NCBI RefSeq assembly: GCF_006716125.1
Contig: NZ_VFOM01000001.1
Coordinates: 2,046,001-2,110,000 of the forward strand
From: Homoserinimonas aerilata
GTDB lineage: Bacteria > Actinomycetota > Actinomycetes > Actinomycetales > Microbacteriaceae
Direction of reading: 5' to 3'
DNA: 64,000 nt
Numbering within the stretch: position 1 is the first letter of the stretch; the number at the start of each line of letters is the position of its first letter. Shown here piece by piece: positions 17,634 to 26,724 of this stretch. The notes beneath the pieces were generated by a model. That model ran no database searches. It saw nothing but the letters and a program-made list of their open reading frames with translations, and had not been told where the DNA came from. The position numbers and the translations under genes were made by a program.

Positions 17634-18689
17634 CTATCGCGATCGTCGTCGCGCGCGGAATCGATCGAGTGCCACCGCGATGATGAGTACCACTCCGACG
17701 GCGATCAGTTGGTAGAAGGACGCGACTCCGATCACGACCAGCCCTGTCTGCAGGATCACCGCCAGAAGGGTTCCCCAAACAGCACCGACAATGCTCACTC
17801 GACCGCCCTCGAGGAGCGTGCCACCGATGACGACCGCCGTGATGGCGCCGAGCACATCGCTCGTATGTCCTGTGATCGCGGTGGAACCGTATCGCGAGAT
17901 GTCGATGAACCCGGCTACTCCGGCGAGCCCTCCGGCCAAGCCAGCCAGGGCGAGAATGTGCCGCTTCACCTTGAGGCCGGCCCGTTCCGTTGCCGAGCGC
18001 GACGATCCGATCGCTAGGGTCACGAGGCCGAACTTGGTGAATCGGAGCATGGCCCAGAGAGCTACCGCCGCCGCAATGGCGATCAGAGTGGGCAACGGGA
18101 CGAAGCCCAGGAAGTCGGCCTGCCCGAAGTTCTTCTGCAGTTCACGGGGAAGGCCGGACACATCGCCTCCGCCCCCCACCAGGAGCGCAACGCCGGTTCC
18201 GATTCCCATCGTTCCGAGAGTGGCGATGAGCGAGTTGACATCCAGATACGCGATGAGAATGCCGTTCACCAATCCGAACAGAACGCCGGTAAGGACTGCG
18301 GCGACGACTCCCAGCGTGATCGCAAGTCCGATGTTCGCGAATGAACCGTCGTCAAGCTTCGGACCCGTGACTGCCTTGATGGTGAGCCCTCCGACTACCG
18401 AAGACAAGACCAGATTGGCCCCCAGGGAGAGGTCGAAGAATCCTGCACCGAGCAGCATCGCCATACCCAGAGCGAGGAGCAGCGCCTGAGTACTCGAGAG
18501 CAAGAGTGATTCGACGGCGCGAGGGCTGGCGAACAGGCCATTCGACAGAGCGATGAAAACAAGCACCAACACGATGTCGAGGACGAAGACCCATGTGCCA
18601 GTGGTACTGAAGAGCCGCTGCAAGGGAGTCTGGGCTTTGACCGATCGAAGGTCGAGGTCGACTTGCACCTCAGAGGTTGACTGTGCCAT
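17634..18689 (-). CDS. sugar ABC transporter permease, RbsC/FrcC type
   Basis: A 351-residue multi-spanning permease of the BPD_transp_2 family with about nine hydrophobic segments. Typical blocks are DLSLGANLVLSSVVGG, NGILIAYLDVNSLIATLGTMGI and GAITAVVIGGTLLEGGR. The start ATG at 18689 overlaps the stop of the ATPase gene as TAATG, so the two are coupled. Confidence 0.9.
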   Translation of the reverse strand: MAQSTSEVQVDLDLRSVKAQTPLQRLFSTTGTWVFVLDIVLVLVFIALSNGLFASPRAVESLLLSSTQALLLALGMAMLLGAGFFDLSLGANLVLSSVVGGLTIKAVTGPKLDDGSFANIGLAITLGVVAAVLTGVLFGLVNGILIAYLDVNSLIATLGTMGIGTGVALLVGGGGDVSGLPRELQKNFGQADFLGFVPLPTLIAIAAAVALWAMLRFTKFGLVTLAIGSSRSATERAGLKVKRHILALAGLAGGLAGVAGFIDISRYGSTAITGHTSDVLGAITAVVIGGTLLEGGRVSIVGAVWGTLLAVILQTGLVVIGVASFYQLIAVGVVLIIAVALDRFRARRRSR

Positions 18690-19471
18690 TACGCGGCCTG
18701 TTCCTTTCCGAAGCCCACCATGGTGGCGACGACGTCCGGCACGGTGAGCCCGCTTGCCGGTGCGTCCATGACGGTAGACCCGCGCCACAGCACGGTGACC
18801 CGATCAGCAACCTTGAGAATGCGCGGCAAGTCGTGCGACACGACGAGGACACCGAGCCCGCGGGCGGCTACGGTGCGCATCAGCTCGCAGACGATTTCAC
18901 TCTGTCGAGCACCCAGCGCAGCCGTCGGCTCGTCCATCAGGATCGCCGTGTGGCCCCACATCACGGCGCGGGCAACTGCAACGCCCTGCTTCTGTCCGCC
19001 GGAGAGGTCGGAGACGTCGACCTTCAGCGACGGAAGTTTGATCGACAGCTCGCGGAGTGCCACATCAGCACGCTCAGTCATTTCCTTTCGCGCGATCACG
19101 CCGAGCTTGCCGAGAATTCCGCGCGTAAACACCTCGTGGCCGAGGAACATGTTGTCGACGACGGAGAGATCCGGGGCGAGGGAGAGGTCTTGGTGGACAG
19201 CCTCAACACCCGCGGCCTGCGCGTCACGGATCGACGTGAAGTGGACGGGCTGATCTCCGACGATGAACTCACCTTCGTCGGGCACGATGAGGCCGAGCAG
19301 CGTCTTGAGAAAAGTCGACTTTCCGGCGCCGTTGTCGCCGACGAGGGCAACCACTTCTCCGGCTCCGACGGTGACGCTGGCATCCGTGAGCGCCTGGACA
19401 TGACCGAAGCGCTTGGCGACGTGTAAGCCCGCGATCGCGGTCGTAGATTTTTGGCTGGCTGCGTCGTGCAT
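18689..19471 (-). CDS. sugar ABC transporter ATPase, single-domain FrcA type
   Basis: A 260-residue ATPase with Walker A GDNGAGKST, signature LSGGQKQG and Walker B ILMDEPTAALG. Ribose-type RbsA proteins have two fused ATPase domains of about 500 residues; this one has a single domain, as in FrcA, and must dimerise. It is the first gene of the leftward operon, with GAGGAGG ahead of the start and two candidate operator sites upstream. Confidence 0.9.
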   Translation of the reverse strand: MHDAASQKSTTAIAGLHVAKRFGHVQALTDASVTVGAGEVVALVGDNGAGKSTFLKTLLGLIVPDEGEFIVGDQPVHFTSIRDAQAAGVEAVHQDLSLAPDLSVVDNMFLGHEVFTRGILGKLGVIARKEMTERADVALRELSIKLPSLKVDVSDLSGGQKQGVAVARAVMWGHTAILMDEPTAALGARQSEIVCELMRTVAARGLGVLVVSHDLPRILKVADRVTVLWRGSTVMDAPASGLTVPDVVATMVGFGKEQAA

Positions 19472-19504
19472 CGGCCTACCTCCTCGTTGAGAATTCGTGA
19501 CGCC

Positions 19505-19556
19505 AAATGTATACGGGCGTTAACGTTTCGCTAAATGTACAAGAGCGATAACATTT
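19505..19556. promoter_or_regulatory. tandem operator pair, probably for the TetR regulator
   Basis: Two 24-bp boxes (19505-19528 and 19533-19556) repeat with a 28-bp period. Both have the form AAATGT-N12-AC(A/G)TTT; the second is a perfect 6-bp palindrome and the first has one mismatch. They fill the space between the divergent importer operon and the TetR gene. Confidence 0.65.
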
Positions 19557-19594
19557 GCACAAGCCCCAGAATCCTAACGATCTACGGAGAGCCA

Positions 19595-20224
19595 GTGAAT
19601 GAGCCAGCAACCGTGCGCGGGCCGTACAGAAACGGCATCGAACGCCGCGCAGAGATCATCGCCAAGGCGAGCGAAGTCTTCGGAACCTATGGCTACGTAG
19701 CGGGTTCGCTCCGCCAGATCGCCACAGAGGTGGGCATCACCCCCGCCGCAATCACCAGACACTTCGACAGCAAAGAAGATCTCCTCGCAGAGGTGATCCG
19801 TGCCTGGACCACCAAGTCGTCGCAGGCACTCGGACCGAGCGCGACCGGCCTGACACATTTCGAACGACTGATCAAACTCATGGAGTTCAACCACGCCCAC
19901 CGTGGATTCCTCGAGTTGTTCCTCACGCTGAGCACGGAAGCATCCAACCCCGACCACCCCGCCCGCCGATTTATCACAGAGCGTTATGAGCAGACCCTCA
20001 CGAACTTCATGAGCAACCTCGGGCTCGCAGTGAGATCAGGGGCAGCCAAGGCAATGACACCATCAGAGATCGAAGCCGAATCTCGCGAAGTCATCGCTAT
20101 GATGGACGGCCTCGAGATTCAGTGGCTACTCAACCCCGAAGTAGACCTCCTCGGCCTGTTCGCGAGCTACATCCGAAGAACGCTCGAGCGGTGGCGAGCC
20201 CCCGCACTCCGCTCAACGCCGTAG
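19595..20224 (+). CDS. TetR-family transcriptional regulator
   Basis: A 209-residue regulator. The N-terminal helix-turn-helix (SLRQIATEVGITPAAITRHF followed by DSKEDLL) is typical of TetR proteins and precedes a helical ligand-binding domain. The GTG at 19595 was chosen because GGAGAG lies five bases upstream; an ATG at 19535 would place the start inside the operator. It is divergent from the leftward sugar operon and probably represses it through the tandem boxes in between. The inducer is unknown. Confidence 0.82.
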   Translation: MNEPATVRGPYRNGIERRAEIIAKASEVFGTYGYVAGSLRQIATEVGITPAAITRHFDSKEDLLAEVIRAWTTKSSQALGPSATGLTHFERLIKLMEFNHAHRGFLELFLTLSTEASNPDHPARRFITERYEQTLTNFMSNLGLAVRSGAAKAMTPSEIEAESREVIAMMDGLEIQWLLNPEVDLLGLFASYIRRTLERWRAPALRSTP

Positions 20225-20234
20225 TAATTCGATT

Positions 20235-21410
20235 TCATCGCTTTATAGCCAGCACCCTGTCTACAGCCATTGCGGCCGCGCCAAGCACCGCAGAGTTCGT
20301 TGATGGGTCGGACTGGGCGATCTCGAGGCGCTGGGTTGCCAGCGGCATCGACCGCGCGTAGACGACCTCCCGCACACCAGCGAGCAGGTGATCCCCCGCC
20401 CGCGACAGCGTTCCCCCCACAACGATCAACGAGGGGTTGAACAGGCTGACACACGTCGCCAGCACCTCTCCCATGTCGCGGCCCGCCTGCCGAACCAGCT
20501 GAATCGCCTCGATGTCGCCACTGCGCACCAGATCGACGACGTCGCTCGTCGTATTGGCATCTCGGCCCAGCTCACGCAGTGCGGCAGCGAGGGCCGGCCC
20601 ACTTGCGACAGCCTCAAGGCACCCGCGATTGCCACAGTGACAGGGGACATCAACGTCACGCCTGAGCGGAACGTGACCGATGTCGCCGGCGATGCCCTGC
20701 TCCCCACGGTGCAATCTGTCGCCGCTGATGATGCCAACGCCGATCCCTGTGGCGATCTTCGCAAATAGGAGGTTGCCCGACTCCTTCGGCCGAGCCTGAT
20801 GCTCCCCCACAGCCATCATGTTGACGTCTTTTTCGACGACAACAGGGATGTCGTAGTGCTTGTGTAGCCACGCCGCTGAATCAAAGTCCGCCCACCGGGG
20901 CATGATTGGCGGGTTGATGGGGCGGCCTGTGCTGTGTTCGATCGGTGCTGCGAGCCCTATGCCGATAGCTGCGATGTCGGCAACAGGGATCTGAACGGAT
21001 GCCGCGAGTGAGCGCGATTCGTCGACGAGCCAGCGCATGGTCTTCTCGGGCTCATCGTCGATCTGGACCCCTGTTGATGTCTCGGCAAGCACCCGCCCGA
21101 GTAGATCAACGAGAGCGAGTCGTGCGTGACTTGCACCAATGTCTGCTGCGAGCACTACCCGCGATCGTGGCCGAAGCGCGACCCTGCTCGATGGCCTTCC
21201 ACCGGTGTAAATGGCGTCGACTTCTTCCTCGACATAGCCATGTTTAATCAATTCGTCGATACGGATGCCCGCGGTCGATCTGGCGACGCCACACAACTCT
21301 GCGAGGCGGGCTCGGGTGCGGGGGTTCCCGTCACGGAGCGTCTGGAGCAGCTCCATCGCTGCCGTCGACGGAGCGTGAGCCTTGCCCCTAGAGGCCATGT
21401 CTGAAGCCAT
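20235..21410 (-). CDS. ROK-family transcriptional regulator
   Basis: About 391 residues. An N-terminal winged helix (RTRARLAELCGVARSTAGIR) is followed by a sugar-kinase-like domain with AADIGASHARLALVD and the ROK zinc motif CHCGNRGCLEAVASG. This is the XylR/NagC type, which releases DNA when it binds a sugar. Two ATG starts (21410 and 21398) are possible and neither has a strong ribosome binding site. It is divergent from the rightward sugar operon and probably controls it. Confidence 0.85.
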   Translation of the reverse strand: MASDMASRGKAHAPSTAAMELLQTLRDGNPRTRARLAELCGVARSTAGIRIDELIKHGYVEEEVDAIYTGGRPSSRVALRPRSRVVLAADIGASHARLALVDLLGRVLAETSTGVQIDDEPEKTMRWLVDESRSLAASVQIPVADIAAIGIGLAAPIEHSTGRPINPPIMPRWADFDSAAWLHKHYDIPVVVEKDVNMMAVGEHQARPKESGNLLFAKIATGIGVGIISGDRLHRGEQGIAGDIGHVPLRRDVDVPCHCGNRGCLEAVASGPALAAALRELGRDANTTSDVVDLVRSGDIEAIQLVRQAGRDMGEVLATCVSLFNPSLIVVGGTLSRAGDHLLAGVREVVYARSMPLATQRLEIAQSDPSTNSAVLGAAAMAVDRVLAIKR

Positions 21411-21464
21411 GCGTCACAGTAAAACATCCATTCAGTCGGCTGAACACGTATTACAAGTTCTTTC

Positions 21465-21528
21465 GACAAAAGTTTGTCATAAATCTTCGCCACTTAGTTT
21501 GACTATCGACATAATTCTCTTCTATGGT
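21465..21528 (+). promoter_or_regulatory. promoter and candidate ROK operator of the rightward sugar operon
   Basis: TTGACT (21499-21504) and TATGGT (21523-21528) with an 18-base spacer form a good promoter. A palindrome GACAAA-AG-TTTGTC lies at 21465-21478, and TTAGTTTG overlaps the -35 box. AGTTTG/CAAACT half-sites are characteristic of XylR-type ROK operators. The region is notably AT-rich. Confidence 0.5.
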
Positions 21529-21558
21529 CGAATTCGCACCCAACGAAGTGAGCTCACA

Positions 21559-22701
21559 ATGACGTACACCACAGCCCAGCCGCAGCTCCGCGCTGCAATC
21601 ATCGGCTCCGGATTCATGGGGAGCACACACGCCTCCGCGATCCGCGCAGCCGGCGGGCAGGTGAAGGCGGTACTGGCCTCACGCGAGGGCGCACAGGAGA
21701 ACGCAAAGCGGGCCACGGGAGCCGAGTTCGTGAGCACCTCACTCACCGAGATCCTCGGGCGTCACGACATTGATGTCGTCCACGTCTGCACCCCCAACGC
21801 GAGCCACGAAGAGTTCGCAATCCGCGCTCTCGCAGCAGGCAAGGCCATCGTCTGCGAGAAGCCGCTCTCGACGAGCTCGGAATCGACAGGCCACATCCTC
21901 ACCGCCGCAGAAGCAGCAGGCCAGATCGGCACGGTTCCCTTCGTCTACCGCTTCCACCCGATGATTCGGGAGCTTCGCGCTCGCATCGTCCGCGGTGACC
22001 TCGGCCTGCCGAGCGTCGTACACGGCGGCTACCTGCAAGACTGGCTCACCTCATCCGACGACAGCAACTGGCGCGTAGGCGCGGAGCAGGGCGGCACCTC
22101 GCGCGCATTCGCCGACATCGGCTCCCACTGGTTTGATCTCTTCGAATTCGTCACGGGCGACCACGTCACCCGCCTATCCGCACAGATCTCAACCGTCATC
22201 TCCGAGCGCGGTGGAAGCCCCGTAAGCACAGAAGACGCGGCAAGCGTGCAGTTCCGCACCGCCGGCGGGATGCTCGGAACGATGGTCGTCTCGCAGGTCT
22301 CGGCCGGCAGAAAGAACCGCCTCCACCTCGAAATCTCAGGCACGGAGACAAGCTTCGCCTTCGACCAAGAGAACCCCGAAAAGCTGTGGCTCGGCAAACT
22401 CACCGGCTCAATCGACCTGCCCCGCGACCCCGGCAACCTCACCGCCGATGCTGCGCGGCTCAGCTTCCTCCCCGCTGGACACCCGCAGGGCTACCAGGAT
22501 GCATTCACCGCATTCGTGCGCGATAGCTACAGCTTCATTGCAGATCCCACCGCATCCGGCGACATCGCCGAAGCAACACCCACGCTTGCCGCGGGGCACC
22601 GTGCAGCAGTTCTCTGCGACGCCGTGCTCGCATCCGCGCGGCGCGACGGCGAATGGGTCGACCCCACAGATTCGCCACAGAATTCCGAGCCTGCAGCATG
22701 A
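21559..22701 (+). CDS. Gfo/Idh/MocA-family sugar dehydrogenase
   Basis: A 380-residue NAD(P)-dependent dehydrogenase with the Rossmann motif IIGSGFMGSTHASA, signature CEKPLSTS and substrate-domain motifs [10 protein letters not shown] and FADIGSHWFDL. It is closely similar along its length to the product of 12734-13831. The ATG at 21559 fits the Rossmann start and leaves room for the promoter. It is the first gene of an operon with an FrcBCA-type importer, so it probably oxidises the imported glycoside. Confidence 0.87.
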   Translation: MTYTTAQPQLRAAIIGSGFMGSTHASAIRAAGGQVKAVLASREGAQENAKRATGAEFVSTSLTEILGRHDIDVVHVCTPNASHEEFAIRALAAGKAIVCEKPLSTSSESTGHILTAAEAAGQIGTVPFVYRFHPMIRELRARIVRGDLGLPSVVHGGYLQDWLTSSDDSNWRVGAEQGGTSRAFADIGSHWFDLFEFVTGDHVTRLSAQISTVISERGGSPVSTEDAASVQFRTAGGMLGTMVVSQVSAGRKNRLHLEISGTETSFAFDQENPEKLWLGKLTGSIDLPRDPGNLTADAARLSFLPAGHPQGYQDAFTAFVRDSYSFIADPTASGDIAEATPTLAAGHRAAVLCDAVLASARRDGEWVDPTDSPQNSEPAA

Positions 22702-22771
22702 CAGCGCAGCAGACCCGGACAACCCGGTCGCCACTCGGCGACCACCCGCACACCAATGGAAGGCGCACACA

Positions 22772-23800
22772 ATGAAGTACGCAAGCAAAGCCGGCCTAGC
22801 GTTGCTAGCAGTGTCCTCACTGGCCCTCGTCGGATGCTCCGGCGACCAGGGAGGCGGCACCGACACGGGTGCTGAAGGAAGCGGCAACATCGCCGTGGTC
22901 CTGAAGACCGCCAGCAACCAGTTCTGGGCAACCATGCAGGACGGCGCAGAGGCCGCAGGAAGTGACGCCGGCGTGAAGGTCACCGTGCAGTCAGGAACCG
23001 CTGAGGACAGCGTCGACGAGCAGACAACACTGCTTCAGACGCTCGCCGGCAGCGACTACTCCTGCTTCGCGGTCGCCCCGATCACAGGAACCAACCTCAA
23101 CCAGCCGCTCGCCAGTGTCAGCCAGGCTGGCATCCCGATCGTTAACCTTGACTCGGCAATCGACGCAGACGCCGCAAAGGCTTCTGGCATCGAGATCGCC
23201 TCGTTCATCGCATCGAACAACTCCGACGCAGGCAAGCAGGCTGGTGAGTTCATGGCTGAGAAGCTCGGCGACGGCGCAAAGGTTGCCGTCATCGGCGGCA
23301 TCCCCGGCGATGCCAACAGTGCTGCCCGCACCGGCGGATTCACCGACGCTGCCACGGCTGCCGGCCTCACCATTGTTCAGGAGGTGAACGCTGACTGGGA
23401 CCGCGAGAAGGCACTCGACGCAGCAACGACCATCCTGCGTGCCAACCCCGACCTCGGTGGCTTCTACGCCGCTAACGACGGAATGGCGCTCGGAATCGTT
23501 CAGGCGGGCCAGAACGAGGGACGCACCGACCTCATCATCATCGGCACCGACGGCAACAAGGACGCGATCGAGTCGATCGAGGCCGGCGGACTCAGCGCAA
23601 CCGTGTCACAGTACCCCTACGCAGTCGGAACACTCGGTGTCGACGCGTGCCGCGCACTGATCAGCGGAGCAACCGTTCCCGCCCAGGTCGACGCTCCCAT
23701 CGCGCTTGTCTCTGCAGACAACGCAACCGAGGCTCTGGCGTCATACCCGAAGCCCTTCCAGGAGTATGACAACCCCTTCCTGGACCTCATCAAGAAGTAG
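22772..23800 (+). CDS. sugar ABC transporter substrate-binding lipoprotein, RbsB/FrcB type
   Basis: A 342-residue lipoprotein with signal peptide and lipobox LVGC. The mature protein has IAVVLKTASNQFWATMQDGA and the repeated Rossmann-like lobes of Peripla_BP_4 proteins, with GTDGNKDAIESIEAG near the hinge. The ATG at 22772 has GGAAGG eight bases upstream. It is co-directional with its permease and ATPase. Confidence 0.9.
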   Translation: MKYASKAGLALLAVSSLALVGCSGDQGGGTDTGAEGSGNIAVVLKTASNQFWATMQDGAEAAGSDAGVKVTVQSGTAEDSVDEQTTLLQTLAGSDYSCFAVAPITGTNLNQPLASVSQAGIPIVNLDSAIDADAAKASGIEIASFIASNNSDAGKQAGEFMAEKLGDGAKVAVIGGIPGDANSAARTGGFTDAATAAGLTIVQEVNADWDREKALDAATTILRANPDLGGFYAANDGMALGIVQAGQNEGRTDLIIIGTDGNKDAIESIEAGGLSATVSQYPYAVGTLGVDACRALISGATVPAQVDAPIALVSADNATEALASYPKPFQEYDNPFLDLIKK

Positions 23801-23883
23801 CATTTCGACGCACGGTCTCGGGGTGCGGAACACTCCCACACCCCGAGACCACCCAACAGCATCAAGGAGAAGAGCCGAAGCTC

Positions 23884-24870
23884 ATGACAATCAGAACTGA
23901 AACATCAGGTCAAGGCCTGATCACCCGGCTCGGGCTCGACCCTCGGACATGGAGCATGGGAACGGTTGCCAAGTGGGCCCCCGTACTTGCCCTGATCGCG
24001 CTGGTTATCGTCGGCGCAATCACATCGCCAATATTCCTCAGCTCGGGCAACATCCGCTCCATCCTTCTCGCATCAGCGATCATGATGATCCTGGCAATCG
24101 GCCAGACGTTCGTCATCTCGACCGCAGGAATCGACCTGTCCGTCGCCTCCATCGCCCAGCTCAGTGGCGTTGCACTCGGCGTCGTCGTCTCGTGGGGCTT
24201 CGCACCAGAGCTCGGGATGCTCGGCGCCATCGTCGTCGGCGCACTCGCCGGAGCGCTCAACGGCTTCATTGTTTCCCGTTGGAAGATCACCGACTTCGTC
24301 GCGACCCTCGGAACGTTCAGTGCCTTCACGGGCCTCACGCTCCTCATCTCAGACGCCCGCCCCCAGCTCGTGACATCAAAGACACTCATCACGATCTCGA
24401 CCGGCGGTCTCGGCTTCTTGAGCAACATGCTCATCATCGCCCTCGTCGTCGCCGCCATCGCCTACGTGATCATGTTCCACACCCGCTTCGGAACGCACGT
24501 TCTCGCCGTCGGTGGAAACCGCAAAGCATCTGATGCCCTCGGCATCAGCTTCACGAAGGTCAAAATCGGCGTCTACACGATCTCCGGCATCCTCGCGGGT
24601 GTCGCCGGCATCCTGCTCGTCGCCCGCCTTGGTGCGGCAGAGCCGACCGCAGGTTCGGCCTATCAGCTCACCTCGATTGCGGCGGCTGTGCTCGGTGGCG
24701 TCAGCCTCTTCGGCGGCAAGACCAGCATCATTGGGCCGCTCATCGGAGCGATCGTGCTCACCGGAATCGTCAACCTGCTCACGATCACCGGCGTGCCCGT
24801 CTACTACCAGCCGATCGCCGTCGGTGCCGTCGTTGTGCTCGCCGCCTACCTCAGAAAGTACGAGAACTGA
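23884..24870 (+). CDS. sugar ABC transporter permease, RbsC/FrcC type
   Basis: A 328-residue membrane permease with about eight to ten hydrophobic segments and the blocks STAGIDLSVASIAQLSGVAL, FIVSRWKITDFVATLGTFS and AAAVLGGVSLFGGK. CAAGGAGAA precedes the ATG. Its stop codon overlaps the ATPase start by one base (TGATG). Confidence 0.92.
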   Translation: MTIRTETSGQGLITRLGLDPRTWSMGTVAKWAPVLALIALVIVGAITSPIFLSSGNIRSILLASAIMMILAIGQTFVISTAGIDLSVASIAQLSGVALGVVVSWGFAPELGMLGAIVVGALAGALNGFIVSRWKITDFVATLGTFSAFTGLTLLISDARPQLVTSKTLITISTGGLGFLSNMLIIALVVAAIAYVIMFHTRFGTHVLAVGGNRKASDALGISFTKVKIGVYTISGILAGVAGILLVARLGAAEPTAGSAYQLTSIAAAVLGGVSLFGGKTSIIGPLIGAIVLTGIVNLLTITGVPVYYQPIAVGAVVVLAAYLRKYEN

Positions 24871-25658
24871 TGAGTATCTCAACAGAATCGCTGCACGCCG
24901 CAGCGCCCCAGCAGCACGACCGACTCCTCGAAGTTAACAACCTGGAGCTTCGCTTCGGCAACGTCGTCGCCCTCGACGGCGTGACGATGCACGCGAACCG
25001 CAACGAGATCACCGCGATCATCGGCGACAACGGCGCCGGCAAGTCCAGCCTGACCAAATGCATCCTGGGCGTGTACAAGGGCAACGGGGGCGACATCCGT
25101 TTCAACGGGGAAAAGGTCGAGATGGCGAGCCCCCACGCCGCCAAGAACCTCGGCATCGAGGCCGTGTTCCAGGATCTCGCGCTCTTCGACGACCTCACCC
25201 TGTGGCAGAACATGTTCATCGGCCGGGAGCTCACCCGCGGCATTGCGCCATTCAGCATTCTGCGCCGCAAGGAGATGGTCGAGCGCTCAGACGAGCTGGT
25301 TCGCAAACTCACCGTCAACGTGCCGGATGCGCGCAGGACCGTACGAAGCATGTCCGGTGGGCAGCGTCAGGCCGTCGCGATTGCCCGCGCCGTCGCATGG
25401 GGCTCCGAGCTCGTCATCATGGACGAGCCGACCGCAGCGCTCGGTGTGCGCGAGCGTACAGAAGTAGAAGACACCATTATCGGGCTCCGTGATGAGGGGC
25501 GTTCATTCCTGCTGATCAGTCACAGCTTTGACCAGGTCATGCGTGTCGCAGACGCCGTCTGGGTCATGAGGCAGGGTCGCGCCGTCGCACACCGCCGGAT
25601 CTCAGAAACGTCTGGCGAAGAACTCGTCGCACTCGTCACCGGAGCCAAAGCCGAATAG
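24870..25658 (+). CDS. sugar ABC transporter ATPase, single-domain FrcA type
   Basis: A 262-residue ATPase with Walker A GDNGAGKSS, signature MSGGQRQAVAIARA and Walker B VIMDEPTAALG. Like its counterpart at 18689-19471 it has only one ATPase domain, so a homodimer is expected. It is translationally coupled to the permease. Confidence 0.92.
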   Translation: MSISTESLHAAAPQQHDRLLEVNNLELRFGNVVALDGVTMHANRNEITAIIGDNGAGKSSLTKCILGVYKGNGGDIRFNGEKVEMASPHAAKNLGIEAVFQDLALFDDLTLWQNMFIGRELTRGIAPFSILRRKEMVERSDELVRKLTVNVPDARRTVRSMSGGQRQAVAIARAVAWGSELVIMDEPTAALGVRERTEVEDTIIGLRDEGRSFLLISHSFDQVMRVADAVWVMRQGRAVAHRRISETSGEELVALVTGAKAE

Positions 25659-25701
25659 TCGACGGCACCAGCCTTCACCAGATTTAAGGAGCACCACCCG
25701 T

Positions 25702-26724
25702 ATGTCATCTTCCAAGCCACTCGTGCTACTCAAGCCGGAACCCCAACTTCGCGATCGCATCTTTACCGCCGAGACGCTTGCCAGGTTGAATACCGCGTTT
25801 GAGGTCATCGACTACGAGGCAAATCCCGATGACGCCGACTTTCAACGCAGGCTGCCCGAAGCATTCGCTGTGGTGGGTCAGCCCGCGCTCGACACCGCGG
25901 CCCTCGAGGCGGCCACGAATCTCCACGCAATCGTCAACGTTGAAGGCAACTTCTTCCCGAACGTCGACTACGCGACCGCGTTCCGCAACGGAGTTCGCGT
26001 GCTCGGATGCGGCACCGCCTACTCCCAGGCCGTCGCCGAATACTCCGTCGGGCTCGCGCTCGATATCGCCCGCAGCATTACCCGCGAGGACCGCGCAGCG
26101 CGCTCCGGCAGTGAAGGGCTCGTATCGGAGAGCACGGGCGACTCGATCCTGCTGCGGCGCGCATCCGTCGGCCTGGTGGGTTTCGGCAACCTAGGGCGCG
26201 CCACCAAGGCGCTGCTCGAACCGTTCGACAACACGGTGCGGGTCTTTGACCCGTGGCTGCCGACCGCGATTCTCGAAGACGCCGGCGTCATCCCGTCGAC
26301 GCTCGAGGAGACGCTCTCGCAGAGCACATTCGTGTTCGTCTTCGCGACGGCGACGGCAGAGAGCGAGCACCTGCTCAACGCAGAGATGCTCTCGCTCCTT
26401 CCCGACGGCGCACGACTCATTCTTGTGAGCCGGGCCGCTGTCGTCGACTACGACGCCCTCTACGAGCGCCTCGCGACAGGCACCCTCCACGCCGCGATCG
26501 ACGTGTGGCCGGTCGAACCGATCCCCGCCGATAGTCCCTTCCGTGGTCTCGACAACGTCGTGATCTCCGCCCACCGCGCCGGCGGCATTCCCGAAGCCTT
26601 CGAGTCGATCGGCGAGATGGTCTGCGATGACCTCGAGCTGATGAAGAATGGCCTCCCGCCCGCCCGCATGCAGCTTGCAGCCCCCGAACTGGTCGGGCGC
26701 TATCGAAACAAGCCTGTCGGGTGA
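25702..26724 (+). CDS. D-isomer-specific 2-hydroxyacid dehydrogenase family protein
   Basis: A 340-residue NAD-dependent dehydrogenase or 2-keto-acid reductase. The nucleotide-binding block VGLVGFGNLGRATKALL, the catalytic-region block LILVSRAAVVDYDAL, and the late DVWPVEPIPADSPF and SAHRAGG (catalytic His) are visible. AAGGAG precedes the ATG. It lies in the sugar operon, overlapping the next gene by four bases, so it may reduce or oxidise an acid formed late in the pathway; the substrate is not known. Confidence 0.85.
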   Translation: MSSSKPLVLLKPEPQLRDRIFTAETLARLNTAFEVIDYEANPDDADFQRRLPEAFAVVGQPALDTAALEAATNLHAIVNVEGNFFPNVDYATAFRNGVRVLGCGTAYSQAVAEYSVGLALDIARSITREDRAARSGSEGLVSESTGDSILLRRASVGLVGFGNLGRATKALLEPFDNTVRVFDPWLPTAILEDAGVIPSTLEETLSQSTFVFVFATATAESEHLLNAEMLSLLPDGARLILVSRAAVVDYDALYERLATGTLHAAIDVWPVEPIPADSPFRGLDNVVISAHRAGGIPEAFESIGEMVCDDLELMKNGLPPARMQLAAPELVGRYRNKPVG

